DNA of 64,000 bases, from contig DASSKL010000010.1 in NCBI GenBank assembly GCA_035690485.1, positions 81,911 through 145,910 of the forward strand, in the 5' to 3' direction. The notes beneath the pieces were generated by a model, which was not told where the DNA came from, did no database searches, and worked only from the letters and a program-made list of their open reading frames with translations. A program made the translations under genes and the position numbers. Positions 49,353 through 56,787 of this stretch are shown here, in pieces. This DNA comes from Mycobacteriales bacterium (GTDB lineage Bacteria > Actinomycetota > Actinomycetes > JAFAQI01 > DASSKL01). How positions within the stretch are numbered: position 1 is the stretch's first letter; each line of letters opens with the position of its first letter.

Positions 49353-49419
49353 AGGCCGCTTCCGCGCGACCGCGACCGATCACGCCGACCCCGCGTCGGC
49401 TTGTCGCGGCGAGCGCCCC

Positions 49420-49441
49420 GGTGCCCCCGGAGGTGGGTACC
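49420..49441 (+). promoter_or_regulatory. Possible RBS-sequestering hairpin (riboswitch expression platform)
   Basis: GGTGCC (49420-49425) can pair with GGTACC (49436-49441, one wobble). This leaves the ribosome-binding site GGAGGT (49429-49434) in the loop, directly before the GTG start at 49442. Such a hairpin could let the upstream riboswitch act on translation. Confidence 0.4.
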
Positions 49442-50248
49442 GTGTCGCTCGCTCTTGCAGCCCCGCTGCGTTCCGTTTCGCATCGTCTGTTCCGCCGTGG
49501 CGCGTCCGCCGCCGTCGCCGCCGCCGTCGCCGGCTCCGTGATGTGCCTGGCGCCCGCCGCACCGGCGTACGCCGACACCGGCTCGATCGAGGCGCAGTTC
49601 GTCGCCGCGACCAACGCGGCCCGCCAGTCGGCGGGACTGGCGCCCTATGCAGTGGCCTCCGACCTCGCGTCGATCGCCCGCAGCTGGTCGGCGCACATGG
49701 CCGCCGCAGGTGCCATCTCGCACAACCCGAACCTCACCACCCAGGTGCAGAACTGGCGCGCCGTCGGCGAGAACGTCGGCGTCGGGCCGGACGAGCCATC
49801 CATCCAGCAGGCGTTCATGAACAGCGCACCGCACCGGGCGAACATCCTCGACCACGACTACACGCAGTTCGGTGTCGGCGTGGTCGTCTCCGGCGGTCGC
49901 GTCTGGGTGACGGTCGACTTCCGCCAGCCGATGAGCGCCCCGGCGCCCGCACCCGCGCCGGCCAGGCCCGCGCCCGCCCCCGTGGCCGCCCCTCGCACGA
50001 CGGTGACCAGCACGGTCTCCAGCGCCCCACGTCCGACGTCGCCGCAGCCGGCCGCGACCGGCACCTCGTCGAAGCCGCCGGCACCGGCCGTGCACCCGAC
50101 GCCGACCGCAGCGCAGCTGGCCGCGCACCGGCTGTGGACCCGGCTGGCGACACTGCGCGAGCACGCCCGGGCGACGTGGAGCGACGACGACCCGGTGACG
50201 CGCGCCCTGCAGTTCGCGCAGGCGATGTCGACGCTGACCAGCAGCTGA
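49442..50248 (+). CDS. Secreted CAP (SCP/PR-1) domain protein
   Basis: 268 residues. A long signal peptide with hydrophobic core AAVAAAVAGSVMCLAPAAPAYA precedes a CAP domain of about 115 residues. Its hallmarks are FVAATNAARQSAGLAPY, WSAHMAAAGAISHNP, VGENVGVG, SAPHRANILDHDYTQFGVGVV and VWVTVDF. A Pro/Ala/Thr-rich tail of about 100 residues ends in a short helical segment. CAP proteins in bacteria are often wall-associated. GTG at 49442 with GGAGGT 7 nt upstream, favoured over a GTG at 49421. Probably controlled by the GEMM-like RNA upstream. Confidence 0.9.
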   Translation: MSLALAAPLRSVSHRLFRRGASAAVAAAVAGSVMCLAPAAPAYADTGSIEAQFVAATNAARQSAGLAPYAVASDLASIARSWSAHMAAAGAISHNPNLTTQVQNWRAVGENVGVGPDEPSIQQAFMNSAPHRANILDHDYTQFGVGVVVSGGRVWVTVDFRQPMSAPAPAPAPARPAPAPVAAPRTTVTSTVSSAPRPTSPQPAATGTSSKPPAPAVHPTPTAAQLAAHRLWTRLATLREHARATWSDDDPVTRALQFAQAMSTLTSS

Positions 50249-50255
50249 CCCGGAG

Positions 50256-52544
50256 CTAGCCGGGCGCCGAGCTCGCGCTCGGCGAAGGACTCGGTTGACC
50301 GCCGCCGCCTCCGCGCCCGCCGCCACCGCCGACGATCGGCAGACCGCCGCCCGTCGGTGACGGCGACGGCGAGGAGGTCGGCGGCGGCCGCGTCGCCGAG
50401 ACCGTCGGGTGCGGCGACGGCGCGCTCGTGACCCGGGTGTGGACCGGAGTGGGCGGCGCGACCGGCCGGTAAGTCGGCTGCAACCCCGTCGTGGGCCCCT
50501 GCAGCAGGGTCGGCTTCGGCGCCGGCTGCGCCGAGGCCTTCTGCAGCGCCCGGTAGGCGTCCCACGTCCGGGCGAAGATCTGCGCCGGCAGCGTGCCGCC
50601 GTAGACCGGGGAGACGCCGTGCACGTTCAGCATCGAGTGGGGCGTGTTGGCGTTGAGGTACTCCTTGTCGTAGCCCATCCACACCGTGATGCACAGCGTC
50701 GGCGTGCACCCGGTGAACCACGCGTTCGTGTAGTCGTCGGTGGTGCCGGTCTTTCCGTAGACCGGGAAGGGCTGCTGCGCCGCCGTGCCCGTGCCCTTCG
50801 TGACGACGTCACCCATCGCCTGCACGACCTGGTCGGCCACCGACCGCGGCATGACCGCGTTGCCCGCCGGGTCCTTCGGGGCGGTGTACGACGCGGCACC
50901 GTCGGCGCTGCTCACCGCACCGAGCACCCGCACGTCGTGGTGGACGCCGTGGTTCATGAGCGTGCTGTAGGCCTCGGCCTCCGACAGCGGGCTGATCTCG
51001 ACCCCGAGTGCCTTCGCCGGCTGCAGCCCCTGGAAGCTCGACGCCGGACCCATGCCGGCCGCCTGGGCCAGGTCGAAGACCTTGCGCAGCCCGACCTGGT
51101 TGGCCAGCGGCCCGTAGACGGTGTTGATCGAGTCCGCCAGCGCGGCCCGCAGCGAGACGTAGCGGCCGCCCTCGCCATCGCCGGCGTTGCGGACGACGTA
51201 GGGGTTGGGTGTGCCACCCGGGTTGGGGATCTTGGCGATGCGCGGCGCGTAGACGACCTCGTCGAGCTTGTGGCCGGCCTCGAGCGCCGCGGCCAGGGTG
51301 AACGGCTTGATGGTCGAGCCGGACGACCGGCGCGCGTCGCTGACGAGGTTGAACCCGCCGCGCTGGTAGCCGCCGTCCTTCTTCTCGGTCATCGCCCGGA
51401 TGTCGCCGGTGCGCGGGTCGACCGCGACGACGGCCGCCTCGGGGTCGGATGCGTCCGGCAGCACCTGGGCCAGTGCCTGCACCATCGCCTGCTGCAGCCT
51501 CAGGTCGAGAGTCGTCGTGACCTTGAGCCCCCCGACATCGACCGCCTGGTCGCCGAACCGCTGGCGCAGGCTCTGCTCGACCAAATCGCGGAACTCCGGC
51601 GCGATCGTCGGGAACTCCGGTGCGCGCTGGGCGACGATCGTCGGCAGGCTGTGCCCGTAGGCCGCCGACGCCTGGTCGGCCGAGATCATGTCGTTGGCGA
51701 CCATCCGGTTGAGCGTGTAGAGCTGCCGCTTGCGGGCGGCGGCGGGGTCGCGGATGGGGTTCCAGACGCTCGGCGCCGGCCCCATGCCGGCGAGCAGGCT
51801 GGCCCGCGACAACGCCAGGATCGGATCGCGCTTGCCGGTGGTGGCGTCGAGGTCCAGGTCCTTGACCGGTACGCCGAAGTAGAACTTGCTCGCCGCCTGG
51901 ACGCCGTAGGTGCCGTTGCCGAGGTAGATGCCGTTGAGGTAGCGGGTCAGGATCTCGCTCTTGGACACGTGGTGCTCGAGGCGAAACGCCAGCGCCGCCT
52001 CCCGCAGCTTGCGCAGCGCGGTCCGCTGGTCGCCGACGTAGACGTCCTTGACGTACTGCTGGGTGATGGTGGAACCGCCCTGCAGCGGGGAGCCGCTGAT
52101 GTCGCGCCAGGCGGCGCGCAGCATGGCCAACGGGTCGACGCCGCTGTGCTGGAAGAACCGTTCGTCCTCCGCCGCCACGATGGCCTGGCGCATGACCTTG
52201 GGGATCTGGTTGCCCGGCACCTGCTCGCGCGACTGCGGCGAGCGAATGGTCGCGAACAGCTGTCCGCTCGCGTCGAGCAGCAGCGCCGACTTCGGCGGTG
52301 CCGGCTGGGCGAAGTCGACCGGCGCGGCCAGCAGCCCACCGGTGAAGGCGCCGAGCCCCACCAGCAGCGCGACGACCACCCACAGCGCGATCAGTCGGCG
52401 GCGGCGGCGGCGCTGGCGGGCGCTACGCCGGCGTCGAGCGACCACGAGCGCTGCCGCCGGGCGCGTCGACGAACCCGGCCGCGACGGTGGACCGTCGGCG
52501 GGACCCACCGGCTTCGCCAGCTGCCCGGTGGGCGGCGGTGACAC
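50256..52544 (-). CDS. Class A penicillin-binding protein (PBP1A/PonA-like)
   Basis: 762 residues. A basic cytoplasmic N-terminus (RRRRSARQRRRRRR) is followed by one membrane helix and the GT51 transglycosylase domain with AAEDERFFQHSG (catalytic Glu) and GGSTITQQYVKDVY. The transpeptidase domain has SSGSTIKPF (nucleophile Ser), ADSINTVYG (SxN) and YGKTGTTDDYTNAWF (KTG). A Pro/Ser/Gly-rich tail of about 90 residues ends the protein. Polymerises and cross-links peptidoglycan. TACTCT 6 nt before the GTG suggests leaderless transcription. Divergent from the BldN-like sigma gene. Confidence 0.95.
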   Translation of the reverse strand: MSPPPTGQLAKPVGPADGPPSRPGSSTRPAAALVVARRRRSARQRRRRRRLIALWVVVALLVGLGAFTGGLLAAPVDFAQPAPPKSALLLDASGQLFATIRSPQSREQVPGNQIPKVMRQAIVAAEDERFFQHSGVDPLAMLRAAWRDISGSPLQGGSTITQQYVKDVYVGDQRTALRKLREAALAFRLEHHVSKSEILTRYLNGIYLGNGTYGVQAASKFYFGVPVKDLDLDATTGKRDPILALSRASLLAGMGPAPSVWNPIRDPAAARKRQLYTLNRMVANDMISADQASAAYGHSLPTIVAQRAPEFPTIAPEFRDLVEQSLRQRFGDQAVDVGGLKVTTTLDLRLQQAMVQALAQVLPDASDPEAAVVAVDPRTGDIRAMTEKKDGGYQRGGFNLVSDARRSSGSTIKPFTLAAALEAGHKLDEVVYAPRIAKIPNPGGTPNPYVVRNAGDGEGGRYVSLRAALADSINTVYGPLANQVGLRKVFDLAQAAGMGPASSFQGLQPAKALGVEISPLSEAEAYSTLMNHGVHHDVRVLGAVSSADGAASYTAPKDPAGNAVMPRSVADQVVQAMGDVVTKGTGTAAQQPFPVYGKTGTTDDYTNAWFTGCTPTLCITVWMGYDKEYLNANTPHSMLNVHGVSPVYGGTLPAQIFARTWDAYRALQKASAQPAPKPTLLQGPTTGLQPTYRPVAPPTPVHTRVTSAPSPHPTVSATRPPPTSSPSPSPTGGGLPIVGGGGGRGGGGGQPSPSPSASSAPG

Positions 52545-52550
52545 CCCGTG

Positions 52551-52556
52551 AGAGTA
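52551..52556 (-). promoter_or_regulatory. -10 hexamer TACTCT of the class A PBP gene
   Basis: Ends 6 nt before the GTG at 52544 on the minus strand. Confidence 0.5.
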
Positions 52557-52597
52557 CGCCGAACGGCCGAGAGCCCCGGAGGAGATTGGGATGGCCC

Positions 52598-52612
52598 GTC
52601 ACGAATGGTGAC
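52598..52612 (+). promoter_or_regulatory. BldD-box-like operator upstream of the sigma gene
   Basis: GTCAC-GAATG-GTGAC, matching the GTNAC-N5-GTNAC form of the BldD box, 162-176 bp upstream of the sigma factor start and also upstream of the divergent PBP promoter. In Streptomyces, bldN is a direct BldD target. Confidence 0.5.
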
Positions 52613-52704
52613 GAAGGGCTACGGGAAAGTTACCGTCAGCGCATGGTCGAACGTGACCAAGGGCATTTACCATGTCGGAACGGGGCGCGCGCGGATCTAA
52701 TCCG

Positions 52705-52718
52705 GTGACATCGGTCAC
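52705..52718 (+). promoter_or_regulatory. GTGA-N6-TCAC palindrome upstream of the sigma gene
   Basis: GTGAC-ATCG-GTCAC is a perfect inverted repeat that also fits the CRP/GlxR core GTGA-N6-TCAC. A possible -10 TCTAAT lies at 52696-52701, so the repeat would sit at the transcription start. Which regulator binds is unknown. Confidence 0.4.
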
Positions 52719-52773
52719 GTAACGGGGCCCCGCCGTGGTCCCCGCCCGCGGTTGTCGAACGAGGAGCGTCCCC

Positions 52774-53550
52774 ATGACCGGCGCTGCGACCTACGTCGTA
52801 CCGCCGATCACGCTCGGTAATGGGTTGGCCGCTCTCCGCGAGGTCCTGCGCACGATGATGTCCGTGCCGACGCAGCGCGCGCGACTCACCGCGGTGTCGG
52901 CAACCGCAACGAGCGCGAAGGCCGAGGTGCTGGCCCCCCCGGCCGGAGGCGGCGATGCCGCGCCGGAGGAGCCCGCAGGCGAGCCGCAGGGCGACCATGC
53001 CACCGTCATGGCGATCGTCGGCCGCGCGCAGGCCGGCGACCCCGATGCGTTCGGCGAGCTCTACGACCGCTACGTCGACCTGGTCTTCCGCTACGTCTAC
53101 TACCGCGTCGGCGGCAAGCCACTGGCCGAGGACCTGACCAGCGAGACCTTCCTGCGCGCGCTGCGACGGATCGGGTCGTTCACCTGGCAGGGGCGCGACT
53201 TCGGCGCCTGGCTGGTGACGATCGCCCGCAACCTCGTCGCGGACCACTACAAGTCGAGCCGCTACAAGCTCGAGGTCACCACGGCCGACCTGCTCGACGC
53301 CGGCGCCGACGGAGTGACCGAAGGCCCCGAGGGCCAGGTGCTCGACAGCCTGACCAACGCTCAGCTGATCGAGGCCATCCGCGGCCTGTCCGCGGAGCAG
53401 CAGGAGTGCGTCGTGCTCCGCTTCCTGCAAGGCCTGTCGGTCTCGGAGACCGCCGCCGCCATGGGCAAGAACGACGGCGCGATCAAGGCGTTGCAGTACC
53501 GCGCGGTCCGGGCGCTGGCCCGGCTCCTCCCGGCGGATCTGATGGCATGA
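52774..53550 (+). CDS. bldN: BldN-like ECF sigma factor with N-terminal extension
   Basis: 258 residues. Region 2 (GELYDRYVDLVFRYVYYRVGG, AEDLTSETFLRALRRIGSF) and region 4 (LSAEQQECVVLRFLQGLSVSETAAAMGKNDGAIKALQYRAVRALARLL) are typical of an ECF sigma. Before residue 85 there is an extension containing TMMSVPTQRAR and an Ala/Pro/Glu linker. Streptomyces BldN also carries an N-terminal extension of about this length that is processed. The next gene is a DUF5667 membrane protein in the position of its anti-sigma factor RsbN. ATG with GAGGAG upstream. Likely controls envelope or differentiation genes. Confidence 0.8.
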   Translation: MTGAATYVVPPITLGNGLAALREVLRTMMSVPTQRARLTAVSATATSAKAEVLAPPAGGGDAAPEEPAGEPQGDHATVMAIVGRAQAGDPDAFGELYDRYVDLVFRYVYYRVGGKPLAEDLTSETFLRALRRIGSFTWQGRDFGAWLVTIARNLVADHYKSSRYKLEVTTADLLDAGADGVTEGPEGQVLDSLTNAQLIEAIRGLSAEQQECVVLRFLQGLSVSETAAAMGKNDGAIKALQYRAVRALARLLPADLMA

Positions 53551-53614
53551 CCAGCGCGGCAGTAGTACTTCCGGACCAGCCGGTAGCCCGCTCGGACTAT
53601 TTCGGACAATTACC

Positions 53615-53642
53615 CGTAACCCGGCCGCTGCCTCTTCGTTGC
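53615..53642 (+). promoter_or_regulatory. Candidate sigma-BldN promoter for the downstream DUF5667 gene
   Basis: CGTAAC (53615-53620), a 16-bp spacer, then CGTTGC (53637-53642). The reported BldN-type promoter of bldM reads CGTAAC-N16-CGTTGA, so 11 of 12 positions and the spacing agree. Transcription would start near 53649, about 55 nt before the ATG. Confidence 0.65.
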
Positions 53643-53704
53643 AGTCGACGAGTGGCGGCGAGCGCGCCGTCACCGCGCGACACGGCCGGGGAGGTGACCG
53701 AGCG

Positions 53705-55033
53705 ATGAGCCCCGTGGCCACCCGGATGCCGTCGCTGCCGGCGCCCCGCCGCGCCGAGGAGTTCGCCCGCCTGCTCGAGTCGGGTGCGGGCAGCACCGAC
53801 CGGCCGCTCTCGTCGATGCTGACCGTCGCGCGCGGGCTGCAGTCGCTGCCGACCGACGGAGCACCGAGCGAGGAGTTCCGCGTCACGCTGCGCAAGCGCC
53901 TCGTCGCCGTGGCGGCGGTCCAGGCACAGGCCGAGCCTGCGCCGGCGACCTCCCGGGGTCGGGCGTGGGCCGGCAGCTGGCAGGGGTGGCAGGGCCAGCG
54001 CAAGATCGCCGTGGTCAGCGGCACGCTCGCTGCGCTCGTCGCCGTCGCCGGGGTCGCGGTCGGCGCCAGCCGCTCGTTGCCGGGCGACCCGCTCTACGGC
54101 GTGAAGCGGGGCACCGAGGCCGCCCAGCTGTTCGTGACCAGCGGCGACGTCGACCGCGGCAACAGGCACCTCGACTACGCCCGCACCCGCCTGCAGGAGA
54201 TCAGCGACCTGCTGAAGCCGGGGAGCGCGCTCGGCGGCGGGGCGCTCGGCCAGCCGCTGGCCGCCGCACCGGCCGCCGGCTCGCTCGCCGGCCGGCTCAC
54301 CGACGCGCTGAAAGACATGGACAGCGACACACTCGACGGCAGCCGGGACCTGACCGAGGCCTTCCGCGACCAGCACGACCGCGGTGCGCTGCTGACGCTG
54401 CGATCTTTCGCCACCCAGCAGCACCACGAGCTGGCCGGCCTGTTGCCGGCGTTCCCCGCCGCGGCCAAGCCCCGGGCCGAGCTCTCGCTCGGTCTGCTCA
54501 CCGCGGTGCACCAGCGCGCCCAACAGCTGCTCGACACCGGCGCTTGCACGGGTGCCTGCGCGCAGGCCACTCCGGGGCATACCGGCGAGGACCGGCTCGG
54601 CGTGCTCCCGTGCAACTGCACCGGCCCCGCCCCCGCGCAGCCGGGCACCACGACCACTCTCACGCCGACGCCGAGCGCGACTCCCAGCGGCGGCTCCCAG
54701 CCCTCCGGCGAGGGTCCGGTGCCGGCGCCGTCGACGACCTCCTCGGCTCCGAACCCGTTGTCCGGCAGCCCGGGCGTGCAGGATCCGACGGGCGTCGGCG
54801 ACGCGGTCGACCGCCTGCTCGGGGGCGGCAGCCCGCTTCCCACGCCGGGCACGACGATTCCCGGCGGTCTCCCGGGCACCGGCACCGGGTCGGTACTCCC
54901 GTCGCCCAGCGCCGGGTCGTCATTGCCGCTGCCCCTCCCGACGACCAGCCCCACGAGCACGCAGCTGCCCTTGCCGCTGCCGCTGCCCGGGCTGACCGAC
55001 ATCACGTCGGGCACGTCGTCGCTGCTGCCGTAG
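53705..55033 (+). CDS. DUF5667 membrane protein, putative anti-sigma factor (RsbN position)
   Basis: 442 residues. A cytoplasmic N-terminal region of about 100 residues (RRAEEFARLLESG, EEFRVTLRKRLVAVAAV) could bind the sigma factor. One membrane helix follows (100-120, KIAVVSGTLAALVAVAGVAVG), then the DUF5667 domain beginning SLPGDPLYGVKRGTEAAQL. From about residue 300 a long Pro/Ser/Thr/Gly-rich extracytoplasmic tail with repeated PLPLP-type segments runs to the end. Four cysteines cluster before the tail (GACTGACAQ, LPCNC). ATG with GGAGGTG upstream. Its own candidate BldN-type promoter suggests feedback control. Confidence 0.75.
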   Translation: MSPVATRMPSLPAPRRAEEFARLLESGAGSTDRPLSSMLTVARGLQSLPTDGAPSEEFRVTLRKRLVAVAAVQAQAEPAPATSRGRAWAGSWQGWQGQRKIAVVSGTLAALVAVAGVAVGASRSLPGDPLYGVKRGTEAAQLFVTSGDVDRGNRHLDYARTRLQEISDLLKPGSALGGGALGQPLAAAPAAGSLAGRLTDALKDMDSDTLDGSRDLTEAFRDQHDRGALLTLRSFATQQHHELAGLLPAFPAAAKPRAELSLGLLTAVHQRAQQLLDTGACTGACAQATPGHTGEDRLGVLPCNCTGPAPAQPGTTTTLTPTPSATPSGGSQPSGEGPVPAPSTTSSAPNPLSGSPGVQDPTGVGDAVDRLLGGGSPLPTPGTTIPGGLPGTGTGSVLPSPSAGSSLPLPLPTTSPTSTQLPLPLPLPGLTDITSGTSSLLP

Positions 55034-55169
55034 CAGCCGCGCGACCGGCCGGCCCCGGGCCGAGCGAGAGAGCGCCCGCGTGGTCACCCCGGCTGTCGGC
55101 CGCGAAAAAAGTCCGCCACCTCCCGCAACCTCCCCCGCGTGCGCTCGTTGTGGTGACGACGGACAACTC

Positions 55170-55184
55170 GTCACAGGGAGTCAC
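55170..55184 (+). promoter_or_regulatory. BldD-box-like operator upstream of the LPxTG gene
   Basis: GTCAC-AGGGA-GTCAC fits GTNAC-N5-GTNAC and ends 6 bp before the -35-like hexamer of the LPxTG gene, so a bound repressor could block its promoter. Confidence 0.45.
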
Positions 55185-55190
55185 CTCCCT

Positions 55191-55218
55191 ATGACAGATC
55201 TGTATTTTTCGCTACCAT
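55191..55218 (+). promoter_or_regulatory. Promoter of the LPxTG protein gene
   Basis: ATGACA (55191-55196), a 16-bp AT-rich spacer containing TATTTTT, and TACCAT (55213-55218), close to TTGACA/TATAAT for the housekeeping sigma. This is the most AT-rich patch in the neighbourhood and lies 42 bp upstream of the ATG. Confidence 0.55.
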
Positions 55219-55259
55219 CTGCGACCTATCACCGCAACGGTGGATCTAGGGGGTAAGGC

Positions 55260-56693
55260 ATGACAGGGTCGATCCGGCGGCGGGGCGTCGCCGCCAGCGC
55301 GCTGGCTCTCGCCAGCGGCACGATGCTCGCGAGCATCGGCTTCGCGGGGCCGGCGATGGCCGACACCGCACAGGCGACGCCGGCGGGCTTCATGTCCGGC
55401 GCCACCGCGGGCGACGTCATCCAGGTGGCGCTCAACCTGCCGCAGGCGATCCCGGGCCTCAACACCAACAAGCTCGCCCTCGGCCTGATCAGCGCCAAGG
55501 GCACCGCGCTGCACGACACGATCAACGGCGCCAAGGACTCCGCCACGGCCTTCGCCGGGCTCGCGTCCGGCACGCTGGTCGAGGGCCCGAACGCCCCCCT
55601 CGCCGCGCTGGACCGCAGCGTGACGGCGACGCTGACCAACAAGTCGGCCAAGGACGCCCTCGGCGCCCTGCCCGCCAACCCGCTGATCTCCGGCACGCTC
55701 GGCGGCCTCACCGCGCTGGTCAACTCCGCCGTCAACAACCTGTCGACCGCGAACCTCGCGCACGCCGACATCGCCAAGCTCTCCGACATCCTGCCGGCCT
55801 CGGTGCTCGACCCGCTGAACCAGGTCGCGGACCAGGTCGTCCCGCAGGCGCAGAACGTCATCGACCAGGTCATCCAGAACCTTCAGCCCGTGCTGGGCCC
55901 GGTCGTCCAGAACGACCCGACCGGCACCGCCGCCGGCGTCGAGTCGGCGCTCGAGAACCTCAAGAGCGAGCTGTCCGGCCTGGTGCAGAACATCGAGAGC
56001 ACCTCGCTGGTGTCGCTCGACACCCTCGACGCCAACCAGGCGATCGACCAGGTCAACCGCGGCGTGCAGTCGCAGGCCCACGTGAAGCTGGTCGGCCTCA
56101 ACGTGCTCGGCGGCCTGGTGCACGTCGACGGGTTCGTCAGCGACGCCAAGGCGTTCGCCGACGGTGTCGCCGGCGACGGCGCCGCCGACGTCAACCCGAC
56201 GATCGCCCACGCCACGATCGGCAAGAGCATCCTCGACGTGGCACTCGACCCCAACGGGCTCGGCCTGTCGATCGGTGGCCTGCCCAGCAGCGTCGTCCAG
56301 CAGGTCAACCAGGGCCTTCAGCAGGTGCAAGCGGCGCTCAACAACGTGCTCGCCAACATCGGGCTCACCGTCACGCCGACCGAGGGCACGACGTCGGTCA
56401 GCCCCGATGGCAAGTCGGCCAAGGCCACCGGCGGCGCGCTGACGATCACGCTGGCTCCGCCGACCTCGGCCGGCACCTCGCTCAACAGCGCCGCCGCCGC
56501 CCCTGCGTCGGCTCCGCTGCTGCAGGTGCGGCTCGGTGGGACCACCGCCGAGGCCAACGCCGCGCAGGCTCCGGTCGTCCAGGTGCGGCCTGCCGCCCTG
56601 CCACACACCGGCGCCAACCTGCCGCTCACGGCGGGCGTGGGTGCGCTCCTGCTCGGTGCCGCGGCGATGGTGCGCCGCCGGATGACGAGCTGA
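55260..56693 (+). CDS. Secreted LPxTG-type (sortase-anchored) surface protein
   Basis: 477 residues. Signal peptide with cleavage likely after residue 34 (GPAMA). A large mature region rich in Ala, Leu, Val and Asn follows, with helical repeats of the kind DPLNQVADQVVPQAQNVIDQ, then a Ser/Ala linker. The C-terminus is LPHTGANLPL, a hydrophobic helix and RRRMTS, a complete sorting signal (residues 447-477). Sortase should cleave after Thr450 and attach the protein to peptidoglycan. No named domain is recognised in the body. ATG with GGGGGTAAGG upstream; a terminator follows. In Streptomyces BldN controls sortase-linked chaplins, an analogy only. Confidence 0.82.
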   Translation: MTGSIRRRGVAASALALASGTMLASIGFAGPAMADTAQATPAGFMSGATAGDVIQVALNLPQAIPGLNTNKLALGLISAKGTALHDTINGAKDSATAFAGLASGTLVEGPNAPLAALDRSVTATLTNKSAKDALGALPANPLISGTLGGLTALVNSAVNNLSTANLAHADIAKLSDILPASVLDPLNQVADQVVPQAQNVIDQVIQNLQPVLGPVVQNDPTGTAAGVESALENLKSELSGLVQNIESTSLVSLDTLDANQAIDQVNRGVQSQAHVKLVGLNVLGGLVHVDGFVSDAKAFADGVAGDGAADVNPTIAHATIGKSILDVALDPNGLGLSIGGLPSSVVQQVNQGLQQVQAALNNVLANIGLTVTPTEGTTSVSPDGKSAKATGGALTITLAPPTSAGTSLNSAAAAPASAPLLQVRLGGTTAEANAAQAPVVQVRPAALPHTGANLPLTAGVGALLLGAAAMVRRRMTS

Positions 56694-56712
56694 CCTTCCG
56701 ATCCCGGGACGG

Positions 56713-56740
56713 GGCCCGGCCGCCACACGGCGGCCGGGCC
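56713..56740 (+). terminator. Intrinsic terminator-like hairpin after the LPxTG gene
   Basis: A perfect 12-bp stem (56713-56724 with 56729-56740) with loop ACAC, 19 bp after the stop codon, followed by TCGTCG. It separates the developmental block from the HAD gene. Confidence 0.85.
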
Positions 56741-56787
56741 TCGTCGCGTCGTAGGCTCGTACGCACCGCGAGCCGCACAGCAGGTAG

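Noticed and set aside
50249..50264. A bidirectional terminator between the CAP and PBP genes
   Set aside because: CCCGG-AGCTAG-CCGGG is a 5-bp stem overlapping the PBP stop codon; too weak to list as a terminator.
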